The notes: generated from the sequence alone by a model not told the origin. 44,401 nucleotides of DNA from DAISIK01 sp036822055 (GCA_036822055.1 DAISIK010000027.1:1-44401), one strand, 5' to 3'. Numbered from the stretch's first letter, positions 1-8,743 are shown. Made by a program: numbers and translations.

Positions 1-1
1 A

Positions 2-73
2 GCCCACGGCCATAACAACTATGAAAAGTGGTGGGAAACCATTGAATCGAAAACTGACCTTTTCAGATTGTAG
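2..73 (+). CDS. C-terminal end of an unidentified protein (partial)
   Basis: An open frame enters from the left edge and runs 23 codons to a TAG stop at 71-73. The peptide contains HNNYEKWWETIE, which has the look of a real protein end rather than random sequence (two adjacent Trp, mixed charged residues). I do not recognise the family, and the visible part is too short for any functional call. It could also be chance reading frame. Confidence 0.3.
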   Translation, partial: AHGHNNYEKWWETIESKTDLFRL

Positions 74-475
74 AAGAGAAGAGTCCTAAATGCAGCATGT
101 GGGGTTACATGGGAAGCGACATTTCTTACCACTATTTTGTCCGGCAACCTAGAGGATTCTTTTGTACTCCGTATCGGTATTTTCGGATTTTAAAAGAGCA
201 TTACGATGAAATCCCCCCAAGAAAAAGAAAGAGAAATCACTTGGAATAGTTGAATTTACTCATCGGCCCGGTCTGAAAGAAATGATTCCGGTGGATACAA
301 TCATCGATTGGACCGCGGCTTGATCTATCATCGGCTACCATAATTCGACACACAATCCAAGAAGGCAGAACCAGTCGGCATAGTCAACGACGAGGCTGCG
401 CCCCGTCGCGACTAGTCTTCACCGATGGCCTGAAAATGAGATCGACAAATTCAACTTTCCCGGTAGATTGGCAAC
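74..475. other. Intergenic stretch without a recognisable gene
   Basis: About 400 bases lie between the left-edge fragment and the antitoxin gene, and no complete gene is visible. A short open stretch at 243-323 reads ...THRPGLKEMIPVDTIIDW... before a TGA and could be debris of a decayed gene, but I cannot assign it. The composition is more A+T-rich than most of the window, in keeping with an accessory, decaying region next to the toxin-antitoxin pair and the intron relic. Confidence 0.4.
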
Positions 476-715
476 ATGAGCGCAACATTTGAAGAAATCA
501 GCAGGCACTCGGTGCAACTCCCTCGCAGCAAGCGACTTGCTCTCGCAAGATTCCTCCTTGAACTTGATGATCCGGCAGAGGACAAGGATGCCTCTGATCT
601 CTGGCATGCAGAAATTTTGAACCGCGTTCAAGCGGTGGAGGAAGAAAGAACTGAAGGTGTAGCCTATGAGCAGGTACTCAGCAAAGTTGATGCGATCCTC
701 AAAAGATATAAATGA
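476..715 (+). CDS. Antitoxin of a ParE/RelE-type toxin-antitoxin module
   Basis: This 79-residue, acidic, helix-rich protein fits the 'putative addiction module component' antitoxin family (TIGR02574-like). Visible features are an N-terminal part with FEEISRHSVQLPRSKRLALARFLL, which resembles the short helical repressor region of such antitoxins, and an acidic middle (DDPAEDKDASDLWHAEI) expected to wrap the toxin. Its last codons overlap the toxin start by four bases (ATGA at 712-715), the usual arrangement giving coupled translation. By family behaviour the antitoxin neutralises its partner and, with it, represses its own promoter. No clear operator was picked out upstream. The pair could be chromosomally maintained or a remnant of a mobile region, given the adjacent intron relic. 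Confidence 0.8.
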   Translation: MSATFEEISRHSVQLPRSKRLALARFLLELDDPAEDKDASDLWHAEILNRVQAVEEERTEGVAYEQVLSKVDAILKRYK

Positions 716-1077
716 ACGTTCTTTTACTGCCTGAGGCAGCCCAAGAGTTTGAAGATGCTGTTGTTTACTTTGAAGAGGAAGAACCTGGATTGGGAATTCG
801 TTTTCGGGCTGAGTTGGATACTCATGTCAGATGGATCACCCAAAATCCAACGATTCCACGCCTCAGGGACGGCGCCTATCGTCGAGTGAATTTACAGGTG
901 TTCCCGTATTACATCGCCTACATGATAAAGAATGAAACGATCTGGATGCTCGCGATAGCCCATGGACATCGCAGACCCGATTATTGGATAGACCGGCGAA
1001 CACCGGATGGCCATCAAGTCGACGCAGACAACCCATATAACCCGTCCGAAAATCCTTTGGATCAACTGGAGGACTGA
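712..1077 (+). CDS. ParE/RelE-family toxin with an unusual C-terminal tail
   Basis: A 121-residue protein of the RelE/ParE toxin superfamily. The pattern is typical: an N-terminal strand (MNVLLLPEAAQEFEDAVVYFEE), a central DGAYRRVNLQVFPYYIAYMI segment and the terminal IAHGHRRPDYWIDR block. Family members either cleave mRNA on the ribosome or poison gyrase; the sequence does not decide between these. Members normally end soon after the HGHRRPDYW block at about 95-100 residues. This one runs on for roughly 25 polar residues (TPDGHQVDADNPYNPSENP...), which suggests loss of the ancestral stop codon. The start overlaps the antitoxin stop by four bases. A group II intron relic begins 33 bases downstream. 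Confidence 0.82.
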   Translation: MNVLLLPEAAQEFEDAVVYFEEEEPGLGIRFRAELDTHVRWITQNPTIPRLRDGAYRRVNLQVFPYYIAYMIKNETIWMLAIAHGHRRPDYWIDRRTPDGHQVDADNPYNPSENPLDQLED

Positions 1078-1109
1078 GCCCTCGGGCTGGGTGTCCGGTC
1101 TCACCGATT

Positions 1110-1690
1110 GTGCGCCAAGCGAAGCTGGGCGCTTCTTGTCTGGTGAAAGTCCAGGCGTGTCAAAGTAGCAATCATACAGAAACTACCGAGTCCTGCGCTG
1201 ATGACAGCTAAGCCACTAGAAAAAATGGCCGTCCCTGAAGACGGAACCCGTGGAAGCGGACAGACCCCGAGGGATGGCGAAACGTCATCGGCGAAGCGTA
1301 GACAGGGAAGCATGCAGGCCGGAGGGGGTTCGCAGTCCCCAAAGGCAATTTAGCCCCGTAAAGATTGTAGATGCAGGATGCGACGCGGTGAACGTAGCAG
1401 AAGCCAGCAATCCCGCGACCGTAATAGGTGAGAGTGTGGGATTCCTGTCGGGGTTTGAAGATGTGGCATGTATGCAGAGAAGTGACCCGGAATTTCTATG
1501 GAGTGATCGGAAACTCGAATGGTATCTGGCAGTATTGGAGGGAGGCACGGAAGATCATCTTCCGTGCGCTGAATCGACGCAGTCAGAGGCTAAGTGTTAT
1601 GTCCCGATCAGTTGGTTGGCAAGTGAGATGAACCTGTTTGGAGTCCTTTCCTGCGCAATGGGAACCCATTTGCTCGGTTAGTCCGAGGCA
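1110..1690 (+). mobile_element. Relic of a group II intron (5' ribozyme domain plus reverse-transcriptase tail)
   Basis: The segment opens with GTGCGCCAAGCGAAG at 1110, matching the GUGYG 5' end of bacterial group II introns, and continues with a domain-I-like stretch including CTGGTGAAAGTCCAG at about 1140-1154. The reading frame at 1428-1631 then contains NFYGVIGNSNGIWQYWREA and FRALNRRSQRLS, which match the end of the maturase/thumb region of intron-encoded reverse transcriptases. Between these parts the catalytic RT core (with its YADD motif) and domains II-III are missing, so roughly a kilobase or more has been deleted. A weak echo of domain V (CACCGGTTCTG near 1711-1721) follows, but I could not build a full domain V. 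The element is therefore dead. The boundaries are approximate, especially the 3' end. Confidence 0.75.
1428..1631 (+). pseudogene. C-terminal remnant of a group II intron reverse transcriptase/maturase
   Basis: Within the intron relic, this frame preserves the end of an intron-encoded protein: HVCREVTRNFYGVIGNSNG followed by FRALNRRSQRLS. In intact relatives this region has the form (Y/F)YGV.GN....L..F...A....F..LNRRSQ..S. No reverse-transcriptase core motifs, Y(A/M)DD box or start codon context belong to it, so it is a fragment of a larger gene removed by deletion. The reading frame loses similarity after RSQRLS, hinting at further decay before the stop. Confidence 0.7.
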
Positions 1691-1778
1691 AAAAATGAGC
1701 TTCCTGATGACACCGGTTCTGTTGAATTTATTTTCCCCCAGCGGGGGTACGGGGGCGGCAATAAGGTTCTTTGGCATG

Positions 1779-3074
1779 TCATCCGGAGCTACGTTCGGTG
1801 TAGAGATTGCGGACGACGGCGGCAAAGCGGACCATTGCCTCGTAAAATCTTTGGGGATCCATGCCATGGTGGATGCGTACGCATTCGCGGGCGTGGGCCC
1901 AGTCTCGATCGAGGCCGTGGAAAAAGTACTCCCCGGGGACGACGAGGACGCCTGCTTCTTTGAGGAGTTGGTAGAGCTTGCGGGAGGTAAGGGGGAGATC
2001 TGGGAACCAGAGCCAGAGAAAGAGGGCGCCCTCGGGAGCGTGGACTCGAACGGGTAATCCTTCGAAGGCTTGCTGAACTGCCCGAAGGGCTGCCGCAGAG
2101 GTTTCGAGGTAATAGGGCCGCAGGATTTGTTCGGATAGGGAGGAGATTTCTCCTGATTCGAAAAGGGGAAGGGTAAGGCTTTGGCCGATGTTGCCGGTGG
2201 CTAGTCCGGCGGCGGCGTTCAGGGTGGAGATGGCCTGGCATATTTCCGGGGGGCCAATGACGATGCCGGTTCGGGTCCCAGGGAGGCCCAACTTGGAAAG
2301 GCTGTAGGTGAGGACGACTCCTTCTCCCCAAAAGGGGGTGGCTTGCTTGAAGACGAGGTTGGGAAAGGGAGTGCCGTAAGCGTTGTCGATGATGAGGAGA
2401 AGACCACGTTGGCGGCACTCGAAGTGCAACTGGGCGATTTCCTGATCGCTAAGGAGGTTGGCACTGGGATTGGTGGGGCGGGAGAGGCAGACGGCGCGCA
2501 GTGACTCAGACCAGCGGAGGTTGGGAAAATCTATAGTGTATTTGAAAAATGGATACTCTGAAATTTCGATGGAGGGGAAATTGGGCACGATGGTGTCTGG
2601 GTGGAGGGCAATACCGTGGTAGCCTATGTATTCTGGAACAAGGGGAAGGAGGATTTGGTTGACTCCGCCCCTTGAAGTGGTGCCGCCGAGCAAATTGAAG
2701 AGGTAAAAGAAGGCGGACTGGCCCCCGTTGGTGATGGCTATGTTTTCAGGCGCGAGGGACCATCCAAACTGGCGATTGAAAAAGGCGGCGATGGCTTTAA
2801 TGAATCGATCGTTTCCTCTCTGGGTATCGTAGAAGCCAAGCATGCGATCAAAGCGGTCGGGTTCTCGATGGAGGAGGTCGGACATCAATCGTCTCCAGAG
2901 GGCCCGGACCTCGGGAATGGGGGCAGGATTACCACCCCCGAGCATGTGAATTGCCTGAGAAGTATCGGCGAGGGCACTCCCCAAATCATCCATCAGGGTG
3001 ACGATGCCGGAGGAGGCTCGAAATCGATCGCCGAAGAGGGAAAAGGGGCTGGGTGAATCGGACGAGGAGGACAT
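1779..3074 (-). CDS. avtA: Valine-pyruvate aminotransferase
   Basis: AvtA is a PLP-dependent class I aminotransferase that moves amino groups between valine or alanine and their keto acids, in the cytoplasm. This 431-residue protein follows the AvtA family from the start (FSLFGDRFRASSGIVTLMDD, then MLGGGNPAPIPEV at 44-56), with ITNGGQSAFFYLFN at 114-127, the SRPTNPSAN substrate loop near 198, the D230-N231-A-Y cofactor site and the Schiff-base lysine in SLSKLGLPG (K261). The length is close to the roughly 420 residues expected. It stands alone on the minus strand, divergent from rarA with about 130 bases between the starts, which should hold both promoters. Its 3' end lies shortly beyond the intron relic. 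Assignment rests on global family resemblance; a related aminotransferase specificity is possible. Confidence 0.92.
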   Translation of the reverse strand: MSSSSDSPSPFSLFGDRFRASSGIVTLMDDLGSALADTSQAIHMLGGGNPAPIPEVRALWRRLMSDLLHREPDRFDRMLGFYDTQRGNDRFIKAIAAFFNRQFGWSLAPENIAITNGGQSAFFYLFNLLGGTTSRGGVNQILLPLVPEYIGYHGIALHPDTIVPNFPSIEISEYPFFKYTIDFPNLRWSESLRAVCLSRPTNPSANLLSDQEIAQLHFECRQRGLLLIIDNAYGTPFPNLVFKQATPFWGEGVVLTYSLSKLGLPGTRTGIVIGPPEICQAISTLNAAAGLATGNIGQSLTLPLFESGEISSLSEQILRPYYLETSAAALRAVQQAFEGLPVRVHAPEGALFLWLWFPDLPLTSRKLYQLLKEAGVLVVPGEYFFHGLDRDWAHARECVRIHHGMDPQRFYEAMVRFAAVVRNLYTERSSG

Positions 3075-3205
3075 GAAAGAAAGAGATTAAAGAAGCGAAT
3101 GTTTGATGGATCGAACCTTATCTGGGTCTTGACCAGCGGTGAAAGAGATCTCGGCGCGGAGGAGGTTTTGGGGTAGAAAATGGAGATCAAAAGAAGGTAG
3201 AGATC

Positions 3206-4522
3206 GTGCAGACTGATTTTTTCAAGAAAGAGCCGGAGCATCCGGTACACCAGCCCCTGGCAGCGCGGATGCGTCCACGAGATCTGGCCGGGTTGGTAGG
3301 TCAGGAATCCCTGGTGGGTGAGGGAAGCCTACTGCGTAATTTGATCCTGAAAAATTGCTTTGGGAGTATCCTGCTCTATGGACCGCCTGGTTGTGGAAAG
3401 ACGACCCTGGCGGAGGTGATCGTGGCGGAGACGGGGAGTCGGCTGATGCGGATCAATGCGGTCTCTTCCAATGTGGCGGAGCTGCGCCAGCAATTGGCGA
3501 GTGCCCGACGCGACACGGAGGGTCGGGCAGTCCTTTTCATTGATGAGCTGCATCGGTTTAATAAATCCCAGCAAGACCTACTCCTGCCGGAGGTGGAAGA
3601 GGGTTGGGTGCGGTTGATTGGGGCAACCACTTACAATCCGGGTTTCTACATCATTCCAGCGCTCTTGAGCAGGAGTCACCTTTTTCGATTGGAGCCGATC
3701 GGAGCCGCAGCGATTGAATCCACCTTGAGGCGGGCGCTGGAGGTGGATTCCAAAATGCGAGAGGCCAGGGTACGGGTTCCGGATGCGGTTCTGGCGGGGT
3801 TGGCGAGGGTAGTGGATGGAGATCTGCGGCGCGGTCTCAACTTTCTGGAGACGCTGGTGCTTTCTCAACCCATCGGATCGGAGGTTGGGAAGGTTGAACT
3901 CGAGCAATTTCTGAGGGAGCGGCAGATCCGCTACGATGCAGGGGAGGATGAGCACTACGATACAATCTCGGCCTTCATCAAATCGATGCGAGGCGGTGAT
4001 CCGGATGCGACCCTTTACTGGCTGGCCAAGATGCTGATCGGTGGGGAGGACCCCCGGTTCATTGCCCGGCGGTTGGTGATCCAGGCTTCGGAGGATATCG
4101 GGCTGGCAGATTCCCGGGCTTTGCCGTTGGCTATGGCAGCTTATCAAGCCTGCGAGGTAATCGGTCCTCCGGAGTGTGAGTTGAATCTGGCGCATGCTGC
4201 ACTTTTTCTGGCAACGGCTCCCAAGAGTAACTCAGCTTGCATGGGAATCGCCCGGGCCAAGCGAGAGATTCGGGAGCAGGGGTTGCAGGCAGTGCCGGGT
4301 TGGTTGCGAGACTCCCACGGGCGGGTGGCGAAGGAACTCGGCAATGGCAAGGGCTATCGCTACAGCCACGACTATCCGGAGGGGATCAGTGGCCAGGATT
4401 ACATGGTGGAGCCAAAGGTTTTTTATGAGGCGGGGACAGCGGGTGCGGAGGGGGCGATTGCGGAGCGGCTGGCCCGTTGGCGCGATTTGAAGGGTAGACT
4501 GGCTGGGCGGGCGCTGGAATGA
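3206..4522 (+). CDS. rarA: Replication-associated recombination protein A (AAA+ ATPase)
   Basis: RarA (MgsA) is a clamp-loader-like AAA+ ATPase that acts at stalled replication forks together with single-strand-binding protein. The 438-residue product has the family's entry motif LAARMRPRDLAGLVGQ (18-33), Walker A GPPGCGKTT (59-67), Walker B LFIDELHRF (110-118), and the GATTYNPGF sensor-1 block. The C-terminal part holds the tetramerisation/MgsA_C features (RGGDPDATLYWLAKML, GEDPRFIARRLVI, and KGYRYSHDYPEG). The length fits the family. The start at 3206 is the first good ATG and puts the conserved region at the expected distance. arfB follows on the same strand after about 115 bases. Confidence 0.95.
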   Translation: MQTDFFKKEPEHPVHQPLAARMRPRDLAGLVGQESLVGEGSLLRNLILKNCFGSILLYGPPGCGKTTLAEVIVAETGSRLMRINAVSSNVAELRQQLASARRDTEGRAVLFIDELHRFNKSQQDLLLPEVEEGWVRLIGATTYNPGFYIIPALLSRSHLFRLEPIGAAAIESTLRRALEVDSKMREARVRVPDAVLAGLARVVDGDLRRGLNFLETLVLSQPIGSEVGKVELEQFLRERQIRYDAGEDEHYDTISAFIKSMRGGDPDATLYWLAKMLIGGEDPRFIARRLVIQASEDIGLADSRALPLAMAAYQACEVIGPPECELNLAHAALFLATAPKSNSACMGIARAKREIREQGLQAVPGWLRDSHGRVAKELGNGKGYRYSHDYPEGISGQDYMVEPKVFYEAGTAGAEGAIAERLARWRDLKGRLAGRALE

Positions 4523-4637
4523 AGCAGCTCGGGTTGATTGGCCGGAATCGATTTGGGTGATGGGCGGCTGGCGAGAGCGAGGAGAGTGACGGGAGGGTGA
4601 TCTTGACCGATCGGCCAGATGGGGTTGAGTTGAATGG

Positions 4638-5057
4638 ATGAGCGGTGAAGGGAGAAAGTCACGGATCCCCGAGGGAGAGATTGTTTTGAAGCATGTTCGG
4701 GGATCGGGTCCGGGAGGTCAGAAAGTGAACAAGACCTCATCCACGGTGCAGCTGTTCTTCGATATACCCCGTTCATCTCTCCCGGATTGGCAGAAAGAGC
4801 GAATGCTCGCGCTGGCAGACCACCGGGTGAACGAGGAAGGTTTGGTGGTGATCAAGTCCGGGGAGCATCGCTCGCTCGAGAAGAACATTGAGGCAGCCGA
4901 GGCGCGATTGGATGACCTCTGGGAACGGGCCATGGCGGAGCAGAAGAAACGGAGACCGACCAAGCCAAGCCGGAGGGCAAGGGAACGGCGGTTGACGAGC
5001 AAGGCACTCCGGGGGAAGGTGAAAGGACTGCGGAGGTCCCCGAGCTCAGAAATCTAG
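4638..5057 (+). CDS. arfB: Alternative ribosome-rescue factor ArfB (peptidyl-tRNA hydrolase)
   Basis: ArfB (YaeJ, mitochondrial ICT1) frees ribosomes stalled on truncated mRNA by hydrolysing the peptidyl-tRNA. This 139-residue protein shows the release-factor catalytic motif GSGPGGQKVNKTSS (25-38, GGQ inside) and the conserved R.NEEG-type block (HRVNEEGLVVIKSGEHRS). It ends in a long basic tail (KKRRPTKPSRRARERR... KGLRR), which in ArfB threads into the empty mRNA channel. It has no codon-recognition domain, so it is not a conventional release factor. The gene is convergent with lipA, with about 30 bases between the stops and no obvious terminator hairpin. Confidence 0.92.
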   Translation: MSGEGRKSRIPEGEIVLKHVRGSGPGGQKVNKTSSTVQLFFDIPRSSLPDWQKERMLALADHRVNEEGLVVIKSGEHRSLEKNIEAAEARLDDLWERAMAEQKKRRPTKPSRRARERRLTSKALRGKVKGLRRSPSSEI

Positions 5058-5089
5058 GAAGCCCTCCTTTGGAGTAGGCCTGGAGAAGC

Positions 5090-5965
5090 TTAACTGGCAA
5101 GAGCCGCAGGCTGGCGGAGGCGGTCGCTCTGTTCGTCGGCGTGATAGGAGGAGCGGACGAGAGGGCCGGACTCGACGACCTCGAAACCGATCTCCAGACC
5201 GACCTGTTTCCAGTGGGCAAACTCCTCGGGAGATACCCAACGGTCGACTGGTGCGTGTTTGGGAGAAGGGCATAGGTACTGGCCGATGGTAAGGATCTTT
5301 ACGCCGACGCCGTGGATGTCGGTGAGGACTTCGAGAATCTCGGGCTCGGTTTCTCCGATGCCCAGCATGATGCCACTCTTGGTCGTAAAGCCGCGCTGGG
5401 AGGCATGGGAGAGCACGGAAAGGGAGCGATCGTAGCGGGCAGTTTTGCGAATGGGCCGTTGAAGCCTCTTCACTGTTTCGAGGTTGTGGTTAAAGATCTC
5501 GGGGGAGGCTTCGAGCACGATATCGACGTGGGCGGTGTTGCCCCGAAAGTCGGGAACCAGAATTTCAACTGCAGTTTGGGGGCACCTTCGATGGATTGCC
5601 CGAATGGTGGCGGCCCAGACGGAGGCCCCGCCGTCCTTGAGGTCGTCCCGGGCCACAGAGGTGACGACACAATGACGGAGGCCCATGGTGGCAACCGCCT
5701 CGGCAACTCTGGGGGGTTCGCCGAGATCGAGCTCGGTGGGGCGGCCAGTTTGAATGGCACAGAAGGCACAGGCGCGGGTGCAGATGTTGCCGAGAATCAT
5801 GACGGTGGCGGTGCCTCGCGACCAGCACTCGCCCCGATTGGGGCATTGAGCGCTCTCGCAAACGGTGTGGAGGCGATTACTGCGAACCGTTTCGTTGACG
5901 GATTCGTATTCAAGACCGCGGGGAAGTTTTCCTTTGAGCCAATTTGGTCTGGGTGCGAGAGCCAT
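5090..5965 (-). CDS. lipA: Lipoyl synthase
   Basis: LipA is a radical-SAM enzyme that inserts two sulfurs into protein-bound octanoate to make the lipoyl cofactor of 2-oxoacid dehydrogenases and the glycine-cleavage H protein. The auxiliary iron-sulfur cluster ligands are in CESAQCPNRGEC (C36, C41, C47) and the radical-SAM cluster in CTRACAFC (C62, C66, C69). The C-terminal RSSYHADE block supplies the serine ligand of the auxiliary cluster. I place the start at the ATG at 5965, one base after the lipB stop (TAA-C-ATG), giving 291 residues. A longer frame reaches 6019 but lies inside lipB. The gene is last in the minus-strand unit that begins with the Yej-type transporter. Confidence 0.96.
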   Translation of the reverse strand: MALAPRPNWLKGKLPRGLEYESVNETVRSNRLHTVCESAQCPNRGECWSRGTATVMILGNICTRACAFCAIQTGRPTELDLGEPPRVAEAVATMGLRHCVVTSVARDDLKDGGASVWAATIRAIHRRCPQTAVEILVPDFRGNTAHVDIVLEASPEIFNHNLETVKRLQRPIRKTARYDRSLSVLSHASQRGFTTKSGIMLGIGETEPEILEVLTDIHGVGVKILTIGQYLCPSPKHAPVDRWVSPEEFAHWKQVGLEIGFEVVESGPLVRSSYHADEQSDRLRQPAALAS

Positions 5966-5966
5966 G

Positions 5967-6641
5967 TTAGGCAGTAGCCAAAGGGAAAGCTTTTGAAAAT
6001 TCAAACGAAACCGCTTCAATCACGGATTGGCGTGTGGGACAGGGGGAAATTTCGTGGGCTAGCGAGGTGACGGTTCCGTCGGTAATGCCGCAAGGGACAA
6101 TTCCTTGAAAGTGTTTGAGGTTGGGCTCGATATTGATGGCGAAGCCGTGAAAGGAGACCCATTGGCGGGCCGCAAATCCGATGGCTGCGACTTTGCGTTT
6201 TTCAATCCAAATGCCCGTCAAGCCCGGACGAGTTGAGGCGAGGAGGCCAAGTGAATTGAGTGAGCGAAGGAGGCAGGCTTCGACCAAGCGGAGGAAGCTG
6301 TGGAGGTCTTTGGTGTTGGAGAGGTCAACGAAGAGGTAGCCGACCAGTTGCCCGGGACCATGATAGGTGACGTCTCCGCCACGGCTGGTGGTGCAGACGG
6401 AAATCCCCTCCCGGATCAGTTCGGCGGCGCTGAAAAGGACATTGTCGGAGGCGCCGCGCCGACGTCCGATGGTAAAGACGGGAGGATGTTCAGTGAGGGC
6501 GAGGGTGTCTGGAATAGTTGCGGCGAGACGTTGAGCGACCCTCTCATTTTGTCTGTGGAGAGCCTCGGGGTAGGGAAGGAGTCCCCAGTCCTCGACGGCA
6601 AAGCCAGGGGGGCCGGCGGGATCGGGTTTGGGCGCGGTCAT
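5967..6641 (-). CDS. lipB: Octanoyl-[acyl-carrier protein]-protein N-octanoyltransferase
   Basis: LipB transfers octanoate from acyl-carrier protein to target lysines, the step before LipA. The 224-residue product has the signature RGGDVTYHGPGQLVGY (87-102), the conserved lysine in EKRKVAAIGF (K150) and the catalytic cysteine in IVPCGITD (C184). The start is the ATG at 6641, which overlaps the stop of the upstream ATPase gene as ATGA (6638-6641). An open frame extends upstream to 6755 but only shadows the ATPase. lipB and lipA are separated by a single base, so the pair is translationally coupled. Confidence 0.95.
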   Translation of the reverse strand: MTAPKPDPAGPPGFAVEDWGLLPYPEALHRQNERVAQRLAATIPDTLALTEHPPVFTIGRRRGASDNVLFSAAELIREGISVCTTSRGGDVTYHGPGQLVGYLFVDLSNTKDLHSFLRLVEACLLRSLNSLGLLASTRPGLTGIWIEKRKVAAIGFAARQWVSFHGFAINIEPNLKHFQGIVPCGITDGTVTSLAHEISPCPTRQSVIEAVSFEFSKAFPLATA

Positions 6642-8740
6642 GGCTTCTCGAGGTATTGTTGGTAGTTCTCGACGGTGGCGGGATGGACCTCTACCCAGTG
6701 GCCGGGGAAGACCTCTTTGAAGGTGCCCTCCCGCTCGAGCCAATCGGGTGGGCAATCCATCCAGGAGCGCCGGGCAAAAGCACAGCCGGGGGGAGGGTCG
6801 ATGGGCGAGGGGAGGTCTCCGCGGAGGACGAGGCGATCTTTTCGGCGGGTGGTGGACGGTTCGGGGATGGCTGAGAGGAGGGCCTTGGTGTAGGCGTGGA
6901 GGGGGCGGTTGAAGATTTCCTGAGCGGGGGCCAGCTCGACAATTTTGCCGAGGTACATGATGGCGATCCGGTCTGAAATTTGTTTCACGACGGCGAGATC
7001 GTGGGCGATGAAAAGGTAGGTGAGTTGAAACTCGCGTTGGAGGTCGAGGAGAAGGTTCAAGATCTGGCCTTGAACGGAGACATCCAGAGCGCTGACCGGT
7101 TCATCGCAAACAATCAACTTCGGATTGAGGGCAATGGCTCGAGCGATCCCGATTCGTTGGCGTTGCCCGCCAGAAAATTCGAAGGGGAAGCGATCCCGGG
7201 CGCTGGGGCGGAGACCGACGATTTCGAGAAGCTGGGAAACCCGGGCGGCTCGTTCACGGGCGTCGCCAAGCTGGTGGATGATGAGTGGTTCTTCGAGAAT
7301 GTTGCCAATGGTTTGCCGGGCGTTGAGGGAGTCAGCTGGGTCCTGAAAGACCATTTGAATCTGACGCCGAAAGGGGCGGAGGGCACGGTTGGAAAGCGGG
7401 AGAAGATCTTGCCCTTCGAACTGGATAGCGCCGGTGGTGGGTTGATTGAGCCGAAGGATGGCCTTGCCGAGGGTGGTTTTTCCGCAGCCGGATTCTCCGA
7501 CCAGGCCGAGGGTTTCTCCGGGATGGAGGGAGAGGTTGACGCTGTCGACTGCCTTGCACCATTGGCGGGTGCGCAAGGAGAGGCCTTTGCGGAGGGGGAA
7601 ATGGACACGGAGGTCTTTGATCTCGAGGAGGGGAGCCGGGTCGGTCGAGGATTTGGGTGGTGGAAGATCTGGCCGAGACTGGATGGAGGAGGGCGCCGGG
7701 GGGTCGGAGGCGGGGAGGCTGGAAACGAGGACGGCGGGCTCATTTTCCACCCAGTGGCCGGACGGATGTTCGATGAGGGACGGCCGTTGGTTGGCGAAGG
7801 CATTGGATTGGAGGTAGGCCGGTGCGAGGGGGGAGGGCGAGCGGGGGGCAAAGCGGGCTCCGACGGGTAATTCATCGAGCCCGGGGACCATACCTCCGAT
7901 GGTCGGAAGGGGCGTTTTGGAAGGGTGCTCAAGCCGGGGAATGGATTGGAGCAGCCCGTGGGTGTAGAGGTGGAGCGGGCGGTTGAAGATAGCTTCGAGG
8001 GGGCCGCGTTCGGCGATGCGTCCGGCATACATGACGGCGACCTCGTCGCAGGTCTCGGCGATGACTCCGAGGTCGTGGGTGATGATGATAATGGAAGTGC
8101 CCATCTCCTGTTGGAGGGATTTCATCAACTCGAGGATTTGAGCCTGAATGGTGACATCAAGGGCGGTGGTTGGTTCGTCGGCGATGATCAGGCGGGGGCG
8201 GAGGGCGAGGGCCATGGCGATGACTACCCGTTGGCGCATCCCGCCCGAGAGTTGATGGGGGTATTCGTTGATGCGAACCTCTGGGGCGGGAATCCCAACT
8301 TTAGTGAGTAGCTCAATGGTGGAAGCCGTTATTTCCTGATCGCTCATCTCCGGGCAGTGGAGGAGGAAGACCTCGCCGATCTGACGCCCGATCCTCTGGA
8401 CGGGATTGAGGGCAGCCATCGGTTCCTGAAAAATCATGGCAATTTCCCGTCCGCGAACGGATCGCATTTCGCGGTCGGAAATCCGGGCGAGGTCACGCCC
8501 GTCAAAGAGGATCTGCCCGTCGAGGAGTTTGCCAGAAGGCCGGGGAAGGAGGCGCATGAGCGACATGGCGGTGACGCTCTTTCCGCAACCCGACTCGCCT
8601 ACGAGACCGAGGGTTTGGCCACGGGGGACGCTAAAGTCGACACCATCGACGGCGACGAGGAGACCCTTTTCAGTTTCGAACCCGACGCGGAGGTTGCGGA
8701 CTTCGAGGATGGGGGGATGAGGGTTCAAGGGGGGCCTCAC
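6638..8740 (-). CDS. Fused double ATP-binding subunit of an oligopeptide ABC transporter (YejF/DppDF type)
   Basis: This 700-residue protein joins two ABC ATPase domains of the peptide/nickel transporter family, which energise uptake by the two permeases encoded upstream. Domain 1 has Walker A GESGCGKS (48-55), signature LSGGMRQR (163-170) and Walker B LIIADEPT. Domain 2 has Walker A GESGCGKT (414-421) and signature FSGGQRQRIGIARA. Each domain is followed by an oligopeptide-transporter C-terminal segment. In the first, the usual GCRFxPRC cysteines are replaced (GARFAPRS), and in the second only part of the motif survives (GCAFARRS). A proline-rich linker of about 30 residues joins the halves. 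The apparent start is GTG at 8740, three bases after the binding-protein stop, with GAGGAG almost touching it, so a slightly later TTG start is possible. Confidence 0.92.
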   Translation of the reverse strand: MRPPLNPHPPILEVRNLRVGFETEKGLLVAVDGVDFSVPRGQTLGLVGESGCGKSVTAMSLMRLLPRPSGKLLDGQILFDGRDLARISDREMRSVRGREIAMIFQEPMAALNPVQRIGRQIGEVFLLHCPEMSDQEITASTIELLTKVGIPAPEVRINEYPHQLSGGMRQRVVIAMALALRPRLIIADEPTTALDVTIQAQILELMKSLQQEMGTSIIIITHDLGVIAETCDEVAVMYAGRIAERGPLEAIFNRPLHLYTHGLLQSIPRLEHPSKTPLPTIGGMVPGLDELPVGARFAPRSPSPLAPAYLQSNAFANQRPSLIEHPSGHWVENEPAVLVSSLPASDPPAPSSIQSRPDLPPPKSSTDPAPLLEIKDLRVHFPLRKGLSLRTRQWCKAVDSVNLSLHPGETLGLVGESGCGKTTLGKAILRLNQPTTGAIQFEGQDLLPLSNRALRPFRRQIQMVFQDPADSLNARQTIGNILEEPLIIHQLGDARERAARVSQLLEIVGLRPSARDRFPFEFSGGQRQRIGIARAIALNPKLIVCDEPVSALDVSVQGQILNLLLDLQREFQLTYLFIAHDLAVVKQISDRIAIMYLGKIVELAPAQEIFNRPLHAYTKALLSAIPEPSTTRRKDRLVLRGDLPSPIDPPPGCAFARRSWMDCPPDWLEREGTFKEVFPGHWVEVHPATVENYQQYLEKP

Positions 8741-8743
8741 TCC

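Noticed and set aside
1735..1747. CCCCC-AGC-GGGGG hairpin near the end of avtA
   Set aside because: No T run follows on either strand, so it is not a convincing terminator.
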